Part shown: piece after piece, positions 1-12,146 of the stretch | Layout of the letters: the number at the start of each line of letters is the position of its first letter | How positions within the stretch are numbered: position 1 is the stretch's first letter | DNA from: Coccinella septempunctata | Taxonomy: Eukaryota; Arthropoda; Insecta; Coleoptera; Coccinellidae | NCBI RefSeq assembly: GCF_907165205.1 | Contig: NC_058193.1 | Coordinates: forward strand, 4,278,001 to 4,342,000 | Direction: 5' to 3' | DNA length: 64,000 nt | Notes under the pieces: model-generated | Databases searched by the model: none | What the model was told of the DNA's origin: nothing | The model's input: the letters and a program-made list of their open reading frames with translations, nothing else | Made by a program: the position numbers and the translations under genes

Positions 1-509
1 GCACACACTCGAGAAAATTGCACCAGTCCCATCAAATGCACCAAATGTGAAGGCTCTCATCATTACAGCAAGTGTTGCAGTCAACTTCCTCCAAAGTGCG
101 TTTCATGTGGCTCAGAGGATCACGCAGCTTGGTCGCTAAAATGTCCCCGTAGACCAACGAAACCGATTATGGCATACCCAATAGCCAAATAAAACCCCTC
201 AACAAAAAGTCTATGGAAATCGATAAAGAAATAAAGAGAAACACAAAATTACATTCAGTCGTAAAGATACATGACCTGATAATCGACACATACATACACA
301 AATTGAACAAATATAAAAATACAAACAGGGAAGAACTAATTGCCAAACTTAGGAAAAGATTTGTTGACCAATACTCAATCGACACAGTGGCCCATTTTTC
401 AGGAAACAGGCTTTGTCTTCTAATGTTCGATCTGGAAAGTCCTTCATCTATTTCACCCACACAACCCATCGGAGGAGGTATAAACATGCAAGTTCATGTT
501 GAAACTTAG
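1..509 (+). pseudogene. LINE ORF1 (Gag-like) C-terminal part with zinc knuckles
   Basis: Translated from base 1, the sequence gives two CCHC-type knuckles in tandem, CTKCEGSHHYSKC and then CVSCGSEDHAAW...C, the nucleic-acid-binding arrangement of Jockey-type ORF1 proteins. This frame stops at 190-192. The sequence then continues in another frame from about 160 to the TAG at 507-509, without recognisable motifs (Lys-rich, then Ser/Pro-rich), so a frameshift lies near 160-190. In the family this protein coats the element RNA. The 5' part is outside the window. Confidence 0.75.
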
Positions 510-2741
510 GATTATGTACGCCAACCTCAACAGCTATACACCAAGAAAACACCTCATAAACAATATCCTTGAGAGGCACGAGATAAACTGCGCCCTTTTT
601 GTTGAAACAAAAACAAAAGAAAATACCAACACGAATTATAAAAACTGGGATATAATACATAGAAATGGGATAGTCGTCAACAAGAATACTCGTGGTGGAA
701 GTCTAATTCAGACACATCCAGGTTTAAGGATGACTAGAGAAAATCCCCCAAAAATGAACAACCCTTTGAACGAAGCAACTCACTTTTCCATCCCCTTTCT
801 TGAAGATAAGCTTCACATTTTTCTGGTGTATTGTCATCCAAATTCTACAATCGAACAAACCATCTTCAACAAAGATTGCCTCTACAAATATTCCATGATA
901 ATTGGAGATCTTAATGTCAACCCCAGAAAAGCCAAGCAGATAACTGAATTTTTAAAGAAACCTCCATTCAAAATGGCTAATACACCTCCAACATTCAGAA
1001 TGGCCAACAACCCAGATACTACCCCTGATCGTGTGATATACACCAGAAACATGGAGAATAATATACAGTCAATAATAACACACCCTGATCTCGGTACCTA
1101 CTGAACATGATGCCATCGAAATTTATATTGATTTGAACAAACCAATCCTTCAGGAGTACCGAGCAAGAAAGAATATAAGGAAATGTAACATGGAAAAACT
1201 TAATGACGATTTAGTAACTTACGTCAATGGAGTAAAAGAACCTATAACACAGCAGAAAATTTTCCAATTCAGCTCTATTCTGACATCTCTAGTGCATGAA
1301 AACAGCCCTGACCTCCGAACCAAATATTATGTACATGAATTACCACCATACATCATCAAGTTAATAAAGAAAAAGAGGAAAATGCAAAGAGATTATCTAA
1401 GAAGCCCCAGTACTGAAGTCAAAAAGGAGATCAATTACTTTAACAAAAACATCCAGACCCTGATACAACAATATAAAGAGCATAAGTGGATGCCAGTTTG
1501 CAGTGAAATAAATGATAGTAGAGGAAGGGATTATTGGAAACAAATAAAGAAAAAGACTCGATATGAGGAAAATCGAAATACTGGACCAATCGAAGAAAAC
1601 AACACATATTCAACAAATGAAGAAAAATCAGAAATCTTTGCGAAATACTACAAGGACACTTTCAGTGAGAAAAGCACTCCACAATATGATAAACAAAAGT
1701 ATGATGATGTAAACAAGTGGTATACAAACTATTTTCGAAGTGAGCCAGTAATGGAGTTGATGTGCTTGGAGGAGGAACTTTATTATGAAACAATGTACAA
1801 AGGAAAAAGCATAGCACCAGGACACGACAATATCACCAAAGAACTTTTACGCAAACTGAACCCAACTGTACACGAATATCTCATCAAAATCTACGAGTTT
1901 TGTATCAATTCACACTACTTTCCTAATGAATGGAAACACGGAATAATCATCACGATTCCAAAATCTAATACTGCAGTTCGTGCATTGGGAACTTATCGTC
2001 CAATTACGCTATTACCTGTTTTGGAAAAACATCTTGAAAAAATAATAAATAAACTTGTTCAAATGGAAATCAGCCACAAAATTCCAAACTATCAATTCGG
2101 GTTTAAGGAAGGGAATTCAACCATTCATCCGTTAACTTTATTAACTTCGAATGTTCAGGTGAACCGTTTAATGGGAAATCACAGTGCTGCTTTATTCCTG
2201 GATATTACAAAAGCTTTTGATAGCATTTGGCATAGAGGTCTTCTATACAAACTTAAATTGTTGGAATGCCCAGCGTACTTAATCTAGCTCATAAGAGCCT
2301 ACCTCTCCACTTACAACACTGCTTAGTAAAGTTTATTTGTTTGACATATATAACCATAACCCCAAGCACTTTGACAAAAACCTGTATGTGCTGCAATTCG
2401 CTGACGACCACACACTCATTAGTCACAACGAAACTCTTGGAAAAACAATAGACAATCTGCAGCTTCTACTAGATTCGACATTAAGATGGTTCAACACATG
2501 GAGGCTACGTGTAAACCCAGAAAAATCTCAGTTTCTCATATTTCACCACAACATTACTCCGAACTCGCCTAAACTGGTTCTGGCAAACTCCAACATCGCT
2601 TGCAAAAATAGTGCCAAATACCTAGGTGTTGAGCTGGACCACAAATTGTCTCTGATGAATCACACAACACACAACAAGAAGAAATGTATCAACAGTAGCA
2701 AGCATTTTAGATCCTGTAATACTGTAATACTGATATATTGA
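496..2741 (+). pseudogene. LINE ORF2: AP-like endonuclease plus reverse transcriptase, broken
   Basis: The ATG at 496 overlaps the ORF1 stop by 14 nt, as usual for coupled LINE ORFs. Residues 1-202 (to 1104) form an AP-type endonuclease with the IIGDLNVNP motif. A one-base frameshift near 1093 leads into the frame at 1133-2287, with RT motifs YRPITLLPVLEK and FLDITKAFDSIWH. It stops at 2287, and the next piece (2337-2741) starts at the FADD box (2397-2408), so the GVPQGS region is deleted. The thumb (NSAKYLGVELD) is present but the C-terminus is garbled after 2700. In intact relatives this enzyme nicks target DNA and copies the RNA there. At least three lesions make it inactive. Confidence 0.85.
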
Positions 2742-3020
2742 AAACCTACTGCATTGAAAGAGATCCAAACAGAAGACCCAACAAAAAGACACCGCCGAAC
2801 ACCATATGGGAAGAACTCCAAAAGTTGTCCGCAACACCATAGTTCACTATTCATAAAAAACTGAATTTTTTTTTCTTCTTTTTTTACATTTGTATGCAAT
2901 TAATTTTTTTATCAATAATTGTTAACATACCATATTTTGTTTACAAAACTGGCTGAAGGACTTCGGTCTATGGCCTTTTGGATTGTTCCAATAAAGAACT
3001 GTTAATAATAATAAATAATA

Positions 3021-3435
3021 AAAAGGTTTTTCGGAAAAATAAATTTCAATAGTTATGTGTGTTATGAAGTAAATACACTTACGGATTACATTTTACAAGA
3101 GGGTTTACATCATTTGTATCTAAATTCAATATGTAATTTCAAAAGAATTCACAGCTCGAATTGGCATACTTTTAAACACTTTTTTAAGAACACTCAGTGT
3201 GTGCTGAGGGTTTGAAATGAAGAAGAATTGAACAGAATTTAAAATAATTCAGAATCTCGGCGATGGACAATAAAAAATTATCACCGAAGGAATAAAAACA
3301 GGACCGCATAATATCCTTAGGATACAAAACAAGCAAGTTTTCTGAAAGGCCTAGATGACCTGCATTTACCATTCGGCTATGGCCAACGACTCATGAAACA
3401 CCCTGTAGATCTATTGGATGAAGAATCAAATAACT
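3021..3435. other. Spacer, nothing recognised
   Basis: AT-rich DNA between two LINE remnants. I see no motif-bearing reading frame, RNA gene or inverted repeat in it. Confidence 0.5.
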
Positions 3436-4428
3436 TTTTTTTTTTAGAAAACCTTTATTCAGAGAACATATAGAAGAAAAGGAGGATGGCGAAAACGTAG
3501 TCATGTATGCGGATGATACTAATATATTGGTTGCGGCTACCAACATATCTGAGGTAGTTGAAGTATCACAAAGAAAATTTTCTAAAATCACGAACCGGTG
3601 TCAAAGGAATCAAATCAGCTTGAACGTGAATAAAACTGAATGTTTAATATTCTGCACCTCACACAACAGAATACAAAAGCCAGAGAGTGTCGATCTTCTG
3701 GGATATAATATTGAAGTTAACCAGAGTACCAATTTTCTCGGTATTATATTAGACGAAAATCTCAACTGGCACAATCATATTGATGCACTCCAACGAAGAC
3801 TAAATTCAGTTCTTTACACTCTTCGAATGTTAAAACAGCTGACTGACTTTGAGTTGCTTAAAACTGTATTCTTCTCTAATTTCCAGTCGATCATGGGCTA
3901 TGGAATCATCGTGTGGGGAAACAGTTCTGATGTTTCTAGAATATTCGTGATTCAAAGGGCTTTAAGAACTATGCTGCGTTTATCCTCCAGAACATCCTGC
4001 CGAGGAATATTCAAAAGAGAAGGCATCCTAACAGTAACTGCACTGTATATATATCGAACTCTAGTATTCGTGAAGAATAACTTCCATTATTAAAAAAATA
4101 TTTGAATCTAAATATGACCAGGCGCATACACTCATTCCATGTTCCGAAGTGCTCTCTCACGCTAACACAAAGAAACGTATAATACATGAGCCTTGTTTTG
4201 TACAACAAGTTGCCCAAAAAATATCAAATTATAGCAGATATAAAAAAATTCAAAAAAGTTGTTCAAAAACTACTTGTTGATTTGGAACCATATTGTATGA
4301 GTGAATATTTCAGTCATAGTTTTCTTGTATGAACATCTCTGTTTTTTTTTTCTCTTGCTTTTGACTTGTTTTCTCTTCAAAATTGTATTTTTGATCATGA
4401 AAATAAATATTATTATTATTATTATTAT
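3436..4428 (+). pseudogene. 5'-truncated LINE: RT palm/thumb fragment with (ATT)n tail
   Basis: The frame is open from about 3441 and holds YADD (3506-3517), then NFLGIILDENLNWHNHI (thumb) and QRALRTMLRLSSRTSCRGIF, the C-terminal region of CR1/Jockey-superfamily RT proteins. It stops at 4093, but a shifted frame continues the family C-terminus (NKLPKKYQII..) to about 4290. The 3' end is an (ATT)6 run at 4409-4427. The order of motifs is the same as in the fragment at 51808-52677, so the two are related families. It has no endonuclease and is a dead 5'-truncated insertion. Confidence 0.8.
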
Positions 4429-4439
4429 ACATATCTGAA

Positions 4440-5505
4440 TTAAATAAAATTTATTATTACAGTAATCAAATATGCACGCCTCACGGATAGCCAAAAATCA
4501 GAGGCAGAAGATTTCTCGTGAGAAAAAGTCAATTCTTCCTCTTTCAATTAGGTGGTCTCTTTCCGTCCTAAGGATTTCCTCGCAATCTGTGGATGAGGTT
4601 TTCAACCGATTCATATAATAGTGAACGAGGGCTGATATGAATCATACCCATGTTTTCCTCTCTTTTTTCTCTTTCGGTGCGTAGGCTATCAATTCCAAGT
4701 GATTTTTCTCGTTTGTGTCAACTGAAAATTGGTTCATGAATTTTCTTCTGATCCAACTCCATGCCTCCTTTTTGGTTTCACAATTCTTCAAACGATGTAT
4801 TATTGAATCCTCTGGATCTCCACAAATTAGGCAGTTGGGTTCTGCTGAAACTCTATGATTGAATATCTTGCTGTTTACTGGCCAAATTTCATTAGTACAC
4901 CTGTGTAGGTCCGATTTCCATGCAGTTTCTGATTTGATTTTTATAGGTTACCAGTATTTTTCAGCCATCTATAGCTATATACGAAGGAATATTTCTATTA
5001 ATAATGATTTTTGCGGATCTCGCACTATTTTCCACGGGAAATAAATCTTCATGCCCACTCCATTTTCCTCTTGTTATAACATTTACTTTACCGTATTTGT
5101 CCAATTCAGTTTTAATTACCTCATTATTAACCTCCTTAGGAACTTCATGGATTCTCACTATCGTCTCCGCTGATTCTTCAGATATTGGAGTAACATACTC
5201 CATTTAATCTTCTTCATCTTTACACTTCAATTCTTCCCTTTCATATTTCTGCAGTGCATTCTCCGCCACGTCGATAGTCGCCAGCCAGATTGATGTATAT
5301 TTTTGCTCTTATAGTATCGTATTGCATGCCACATACATCCTCATTTTGGAATTTGAATTTTTCCCTTATCCACCGATGAATTGCAAGGGGAATTGGTTTT
5401 TTCCTGACACATTTTAAATCCAGTAATATTGTATTGATGCGCTTCGTATACATTATTATCTCCGCTAGGATGTCGTCACCTGTACGCTCAATTCGATTCT
5501 TATAC
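4440..5505 (-). pseudogene. LINE relic: ORF1 RRM-like piece fused to ORF2 C-terminal zinc finger
   Basis: Read on the minus strand. 5500-5241 and 5203-4961 encode a basic ORF1-like protein (TIVRIHEVPKEV, GKVNVITRGKWSG, LVTYKNQIRNC) resembling the RNA-binding domain ahead of zinc knuckles. From about 4925 a different frame gives AWKSDLHRC, then CLICGDPEDSIIHRLKNC, a CX2CX8HX4C finger found at the C-terminus of ORF2 in several LINE clades. That frame has one in-frame TGA near 4641 and ends at 4498. The pieces imply a large internal deletion joining ORF1 to the end of ORF2. The 3' end near 4440 abuts the tail of the neighbouring plus-strand LINE. Confidence 0.65.
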
Positions 5506-6480
5506 AGGGTGTATTCAAAAGTGAGGCTTTTTTTACAGAGGGTAGAAGTCAAGAAATAGGCCATTTCAACAAAAATTGTCTATATGAAAGATTCAAGATG
5601 GCTGACCTAGAAGCCAAAATTTCATTCAGTTTGAAGTACGGGACTGTGAAAGGTGTCTCCAACATCTCAAAAACGAAACAAAACATAAACATACGGCTGG
5701 ACAATGAAGTGTTGATTGCTCAGAATGATAATGATGAATATATGATATATTCATACGTAACATAAAAACAAAAAATCCTATTACAAAATAAATAACTTCG
5801 AAGAAGTACGTGATTGTGACCATCATAAGCTTGAACAATTCCTTCCTCCATAGAAATTCATTTTTCGGAAAAAGGAAAGAATCAAAATATTTTTACTTTT
5901 TACGAAGGTTTATTCTAGAAGAGAAATTTATATTCTCTATACAAATAACCTATTGGACCTTGAAATAACCTCGAAATCAGCTCAGATTAAATGTCTGTAT
6001 TCGATGTCCCCTCTGAAACGTTCAATTGAAACATATTTTTCCAAGGAGTCATTTCATTTTTTGAAATGGGTGATCCTTTATAATGCTCAGGTTCGAACAG
6101 TCGGATCTCAAATCGACAGTGTCAGTCAAGTTTCATATGTATCCAATCTGGCCTACTAGATTCCAGCAAAGTTTACCCAGCTCCTGGTATTGAAAGTTTT
6201 ATAGGTTTTTTTATGAGAATAATCGGATTCACTGAAATTTCAAGCCATAGTTAGAATGTGCAAAAAAATTCATATATAAAAATATATTATTTTATTGATA
6301 ACTTATTTAATGTGTATCACAGTTCAACAATATCTTCCTACTAACTCGAATAATTCTATGGTTTTGAAAACAATGTATCATATACAATATTCAAGAACAT
6401 TTTTGATTAAATTCAAATCACAGACAAATAAATTACGAAGTGAAATCGCCTGATTCCTTAATACCATAAACTCATTCATC
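5506..6480. other. Spacer with a short interspersed-repeat start
   Basis: It begins with ACAGGGTGTATTCAAAAGTG near 5504, a type of terminus common to interspersed repeats of insects. No partner end was found. The rest (to 6480) is AT-rich with no supported gene. Its right part would be the 3' flank of the minus-strand ankyrin gene; an AATAAA-type signal on the minus strand near 6290 could serve it. Confidence 0.4.
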
Positions 6481-6494
6481 TATCACAAAAAAAT

Positions 6495-9400
6495 TTATTC
6501 GATTGGACAATTTTCAATTATTCGTTCATCCAAACAATGTCGATTAAATGCCAAGTAATTCGATATTTGTCTCTGCATTCTCAACGATGATTTCACGTCC
6601 ATATGAGAAACAGTCCGTTCAAGGCATATTTGAGGAATTGTTTGTGATGCAAAACTGCACAGATAGTCCGAAACAACATCTTTGGCACTCCTACACCTAA
6701 GCGCCATATGAACTCTCTCTTTCAGAAGATATTTATAATAAACGAAACCCCTGAATTGCCTTGTCTCGAAGTCTAAACTGTTTTTCAATTTAGGTTTCTT
6801 CAAAAGTTCAACTAGCTTCTTTTCGTTCATTACTGCAAGGTCGTAGTATGTGATCGATGGAAAATTTTCTAGCGTAGTTTCCTTCATCAATTGTATTTCT
6901 CTTTTGCACGATATAATGGCAGCTTCGACGATAAAACCCATAAAAGAGGTCCGTTCGATTTTGCCAACTCCACTTTTATTAATTAGTTTTTCTTCTGGAA
7001 TATTATTCAGTATGGCGTGCGATAATATGATGGGCACCATATTCAAACGACTTCCCATAATGGCCGTATCGAAAGGTGTGTGTCCAAGGGCATTTTTCAG
7101 GAATAAATTTGCACGGTTTACCACTAAATGCTCGGCTAATTCGGAGTTATTGTGTAAAATTGCCATATGCAAGGGAGTGTTCTCTTTATAAAAAGTTTTA
7201 TCGTTTCTATCTATCCCACTTTCTATAAGAAGTCTGGTGATCTTCTGGATACTGGGGTAAAAACTAGAATGGTTCTTTGCAATTATATGGAGGAGGTTTA
7301 AGCCACCGTAGTTCTTGACATTGACGTCACTACCACTGTCAAGCAGCATGGCTATTTCATCGAAACTGTCCTCCATTGAGTTCACGAAGAAAGATAAAGG
7401 TGTGCGTCCCACAGCGTCTGTTTCATCCAATAGTGGTTTACACTGCAGAACACTGTAGAGAGTCTCTTGTTTTCTTTGCGTAAACGCAACAAGGTGCAGT
7501 GGTGTCATGCCATCATCTGCCTGTTGGTTGATATCACCTCCATACTGAAGAAGAAGCTTCAATAGCTTATGGCCTTTTTTTGATAATACCGCTTCATGCA
7601 TAGATGAGTTGCCTGCTAGATTTCTTTGATTGGGATTAGCGCCTTTTCTCAGCAATTTCAAAACAGTACTTTCATTGCCGCATCTCACTGCATGATGTAA
7701 GGATGTGCCTTCAACTGAGTCCACTGGAATGTTGATGTAGTACAGTTTAGAAATGAGGACGTCCACCAGATCTCCATCTGAAACAAAAATTGGAGAATAG
7801 GTAACGATCAAAATTCACAATCTAAGTGAAAAAATTCTGTAGGGTTTTGAATGTATGTAGAAACACAGCTCGCAACTAGTATTTTTTTAGACTGTCAAGA
7901 CGTGTTTTCAATAGATCGACTTCTAGCTCGACTTTTGATAAAGAAATTTTTAATTTTTCGAATAACCACAGACTGGAGTGGAGTAGACCGGTGATGAAAT
8001 ACCAATAGTTACTTATTTCATCATTGGAATAAGCTGAATACGAATGCCAGAGTATTTATCTTTCATTCACATACATTTTGAAGTCGAAAACTGAATAATG
8101 CAAAGGGAAAATATAAAAAAAAATATGGCTTTCTAAATCACTTTGTATTATTGAGAATTCTCACAAGGAATTGGACAATGTTCAGACACCTATAATTTCT
8201 CCGACGTTTCGGAACAATTAGTTTCTTCATCAAGGCTTATTTTACAAAGTTAAGAACATATTTGCATCGAATTGAATAAATAGGAGTCAAGATGAGAGGC
8301 TGAAACGTACAAAATCCTTTTGAATTAAATCAAAGTCAATATACAGGGTATTTCCAAATTAGAGGTGAACCTTGAAGGAGCTGTTAGTATCACTCATTTG
8401 CTGTCGTTTGAGCCATATTTATTGATAGCCAAAAATCAACAGTTTCCGAGATATTTGAGTTCTTGTGTTTTTCAAAAAATTTCTCACCTTACTTCATTTT
8501 CGCCAATGTCTTCAACGTTGATCAAGTTTGATTATTATTTTTGAATATTTATATATATATATATAATATTATATTTATGTTTTAGATGTTAAAAAAGAAT
8601 TAGTATGATTTGAAATTTGGTATATGAAGGAAAAAAAATCATTTTCTTATATCAATTTGCCTGCAAAACTTTCGAATTCCACAATTCATATATAAAAAAA
8701 ATATTTTAAAAACTTGCCAAATTCCTTCTTCATTCCCTTAAAAAGTTGAAGGCAAATTTAAATTAGAAATTGATTTTTCTTTTTTTCATATACCAACTTT
8801 TGAATCATATTGATTCTTTTTCAACATCTAAAACAGGATAGTTTTGCTTCGTTCATACGTATCATATCTTTTTCTGATGAAAAAAATGAAAAATTATAAT
8901 CAAACTTGATCAACGTAGAAAAAATTGACGAAAAATCAAGTGAGCTGAGAAATTTTTTTGAAAGTTCGAGTTGAAAATCTCGGAAACTGTTGATTTTTAG
9001 TTATCAATGAATAAGGCTCAAACGACCGCAAATAAGTGATACTAACACCTCCTCCAAGGTTCACGTCTAATTTGGAAACACCATATATATGTCAATAATA
9101 TAGAACTTCAAAATGTGAAAATTGAAGTTTACTTGAAAATGAATTACTGAGCAGAACTAATAATATTTTACACCTCCGATATTATGGATCGATTTAAATG
9201 GGTAATGTTCTACCTACAATAAAACAGCTCAAAGAAAAAATTACATCAAAAACTAAGCAAGTACTTAAAAATTAAAAGAATGAGTTCTAATGAATAGGAC
9301 CTATTCTCACAAAAAATTTCTCTTAATTTCAATGTTTAAAGTGACTGCAATTTTTTGATCTACCGTTACCACACTTTCAGACTAATTGGAGATTAACAGC

Positions 9401-9916
9401 AAAATGAGAAATAGCACAGAATGAAGAACAAATGGACCAAAATGGTTATGTGCTTTTGTTCGATCTTCTCAAATCTTATAATTAACTTTTTCTCGTTTTT
9501 GTAGTTGTAATTTTTTCTCAATGTTTGAAAATCAAGTCACGGTATATCACGAAACTACAGTTGAGATAATGCTTAATTAGAAATAAAAAAATTGTGTTGT
9601 AAGAATTTAATATTCATCGCATTTCATTTTGGCCGCATAATAATGGATAACACTTACCATCGCATTGAATGATATGAACAGCTGGCGAGAATCCTGTAAT
9701 CTCATGCTGCCATAAGAAGTCGGCACCTTTCTTTATCAAAAACTTAATCATTTCACTGTTTGTCGTTGGATCTGAAGCTAATTTTCGCGAAACGCGATAC
9801 AACGCAGTTTCATTCGTTTTTCCCTTAATATCTGGATCTCTCACAAAATCGATGAAAATTCCCAATAGTTTGAAGCTTCTGCTCTGAACTAACTTGTACA
9901 TATAATCCCCGAACAT
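6495..9916 (-). CDS. Ankyrin-repeat protein, two exons (9916-9658 and 7777-6495)
   Basis: Exon 1 starts at ATG 9916 (AAAATG context, in-frame stop just upstream) and ends at 9658 before GTAAGT. Exon 2 starts at 7777 after a TTTTTGTTTCAG acceptor. The phase-1 junction restores an Asp codon and gives a 513-residue protein. I count about nine ankyrin repeats: two in or across exon 1 (residues 35-105), then seven with TPLH-type cores (EGTSLHHA, GMTPLHL, GRTPLSF, ENTPLHM, GHTPFDT) to about residue 345. The last 165 residues are not ankyrin. They include CKREIQLMKETTLENFPSI, which recalls PRANC-type C-termini, but this is weak. Ankyrin stacks bind proteins; the partner is unknown. No signal peptide or membrane segment is seen. 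Its stop codon overlaps an AATAAA. The frame is intact, unlike all transposon genes around it, so it is probably a functional host gene. Confidence 0.85.
8199..8238 (-). ncRNA. Hammerhead-like motif, probable Penelope-type end relic
   Basis: On the minus strand the sequence runs CUUGAUGA, a GAAAC...GUUC pairing, then CGAAACGUCGG. This matches the hammerhead order (CUGANGA, stem II, GAAA, then a GUC site) except for one extra U in the first box. The same arrangement occurs at the ends of the Penelope-like copies near 37.2 and 40.2 kb. It lies in the ankyrin-gene intron, antisense to nothing coding. It is probably a relic; cleavage is unproven. Confidence 0.4.
8342..9090. mobile_element. Fold-back element with arms of about 350 bp, non-coding
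   Basis: The left end (TACAGGGTATTTCCAAATTA) and the right end (TAATTTGGAAACACCATATA) are inverted matches. The match runs inward almost to the centre: shared blocks include TTTGAGCC, AAAAATCAACAGTTTCCGAG, GTTGATCAAGTTTGATTAT and the TTTTAGATGTT block. The centre is near 8700-8740. GTCAATA occurs just outside both ends (8335-8341 and 9091-9097) and may be the target duplication. There is no gene inside, so it would depend on another element's transposase. It sits in the intron of the ankyrin gene. Confidence 0.75.
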
Positions 9917-9917
9917 T

Positions 9918-10445
9918 TTTATTCACTTGAACTATCTAAATTCGTAAGAAGAATCTATTACACCAGAGACCGTGTTCTGTGGTGGACAGTTGAATACTAA
10001 ATACAAAATTTGGAATCATGCTGTATTTAAGGCAAACTCTCAGTTCCGAAATAATCCCTTTTTCTAAGAACTGAGATACCTCAACATAATTTTTCCAGGA
10101 ACTATTTTTCTAGTGAGGTCTCTATGGATGAACCCGAATCTGCATTTCATTGTACCTACTGGTTGTAAATCTTATGACAGTGATTAGTATACAATTCATA
10201 AACGAACAGGGCGAGATTGCAACTGAGATAATTATTTGATTCAATTGTACTCTGACAGGGCCCTGCCATGGGGTCATTTTAAATGTATGAAAAAGGTTCG
10301 ATATTTAATATTTTGGGTCAAGAGAGTAATAAGAAGGTCGTTAAGTGAAAGCCAGAATAATTTTTTTCAAATTATTTATAGTTATCATCTGATTTATGAT
10401 CGTTTTCAAGAATTTGTAACTCTTGAGTCACTTGACAATTAATCG
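9918..10445. other. 5' flank of ankyrin gene, no gene seen
   Basis: This is the upstream region of the minus-strand ankyrin gene, so it should contain its promoter. I can see AT-rich DNA and a TTAAATAC-like box near 10025 on the minus strand, but nothing decisive. No reading frame here is supported. Confidence 0.4.
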
Positions 10446-11100
10446 CGCTCCCCATACACTAAGAGCTGGTGGGAAATCGACCTTCATCGATCTGATATCT
10501 CGATGAGACAAATTTTTTATCCAAAATAATTTATAAATGAATATTCCTATAATAACTTGCCTATCGAAAAGTGTCCATAGCTATTTTCAATTTACTTAAT
10601 TTTAATCAATTGTTTTTCATCACCTCCACTTTCGTAATAACCAAATGAGTTTCATCTCGATTGATAGCAGAATATGCCTAGGTAGGCTTACCTACGTTTT
10701 TCTGTTCATGGCTACCTGACAAGTGGATGTGGACAGGTGAGTCATTATAGGTAACTACACCTATCTGATAACCAATCGAAATTGATATCATCGTAAAATA
10801 TTTTAATTACAAAACTAATCATAGAGGCTTGCCGCAAAAAATTCGTTCATGAAATATTATTGCCAAGCTACAAAGTTTTAAAATTTCACCCATTTGATAA
10901 GTGCGGGAGAGAAAGTAGAGCGTTCGAGGTCCGTATGATGGAACAGGACACAACATACGAGGATCTATTGATATCTAGTTAGCCTAAACGAGTTCCATGC
11001 ATAAAAAAAATATTGCGTTACCATAGCAAAGAACAATAACTCATTAGAAGTGTCAGCGTGAAGTAAACCAGAGTTACGAAATAAATTAAAAGAAAGAAGA

Positions 11101-12146
11101 TGTCCAACGAAATTGTGAGAATCGAAAATTTGGAGTATCGGCCATCATCAAGTACCTGTATTTAAAAGGGTTAAGGGGTAAGCGGATTTACGAAGGTATA
11201 CCCTTGGTGATCAATGTCCGTCGTTTTCAACCGTGAAAAATTGGACTGCAAGCTTTAAAAGAGGTAACTTTTCCCTTGAAGATGACCGATCGGGAAGGCT
11301 AGTTTCATCGAAAATATCGATGCAGTTCAGGTCATGATTTTATCAGACCGTCGAATTGGTCTGAAACGGATATCTGAAACACTGAATATTTCATACGAAC
11401 GTGTTAATCATAAAGTTCACGTCAATTTGGACATGAGAAAAATTGCTGCAAAATGGATCCCCAAATGTTTGAATGTTGACAAGAAGCGTGCAAGGGTAGA
11501 AGCATCGAGTTCGATCTGTGCTCGATTTGAAAACGATGTAGACTTCTTAAACCGAATTGTTACTATGGATCAGATTGGGTACATTTCTGCGATCCAGAAA
11601 CAAAGCAACAATCGATGGAATGGCGACACTCTGGTTCTCGAAGATCTAAGAAATTTCGTGTCCAAAAATCTGCTGGAAAAGTGCTTTCTTCAGTTTTTTG
11701 GGAGCGCCATGGAGTAATCATGATTGATTTCTTTGATAATGATAGAACAATAACCGGAGATTACTATTCGACATTACTGACCACTCTACGGGAAAAAATT
11801 AAAGAGAAAAGGAGCGGAAAGCTATCCAAACGTGTTTTGTTTTTGCAGGCCAAAGCCCTTGCACAGAAATCTCATTCATCAAATTGCGTGCCATGCAAAA
11901 AATTCGTGATTTAGGGTTTGAATTACTCGAACACCTCCCTTACCAAATTTGGCTCCATCGGACTATCATCTCTTTCCTCAACTGAAAAAAAGTTTAAAAG
12001 GTCTTGAATTGTCTTCTAACGAGGAGGTAACAAAAGCTGTTTTTGTCTGGTTTGCAGAGCAAGAAGAAACATTTTTTTTTTGTCTACAGACGTTGCAGGT
12101 TCGCTGTAATAAATGTATCCAATTAAGAGGAGAATATGTTGAGTAA
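11101..12146 (+). pseudogene. mariner-family transposase, decayed
   Basis: Scattered over all three frames. The N-terminus from ATG 11101 has several stops. 11334-11717 carries the helix-turn-helix part (ISETLNISYERV, then VTMDQIG where the family has TMDETW). 11615-11914 carries KFRVQKSAGKVLSSVFWE and FLQAKALAQKSH, where relatives have FLQDNAPAH, so the second catalytic Asp is Ala. 11949-12146 carries APSDYHLFPQLKKSLKG with the third Asp of the mariner D,D34D triad, and the end QLRGEYVE with stop. The family cuts and pastes at TA sites. Terminal repeats were not clear. It lies inside the long-inverted-repeat element and inserted after it. Confidence 0.9.

Larger units (their letters stand above)
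1..3020 (+). mobile_element. Jockey-like non-LTR retrotransposon, decayed
   Basis: A LINE cut by the left edge of the window. In order it holds the end of ORF1 (two zinc knuckles), an ORF2 that overlaps ORF1 by 14 nt, an endonuclease, an RT broken in several places, and a 3' UTR. An AATAAA at about 2992 is followed by an A/T-rich tail (TAATAATAAATAATAAAA) ending near 3020. Frameshifts and an internal deletion show it is dead. Clade assignment rests on the zinc-knuckle ORF1 and overlapping ORFs, and is inference. Confidence 0.85.

Noticed and set aside
11101..12146. mariner as a live transposase
   Set aside because: Frames are scattered, the N-terminus has stops, and the second catalytic Asp is replaced by Ala.
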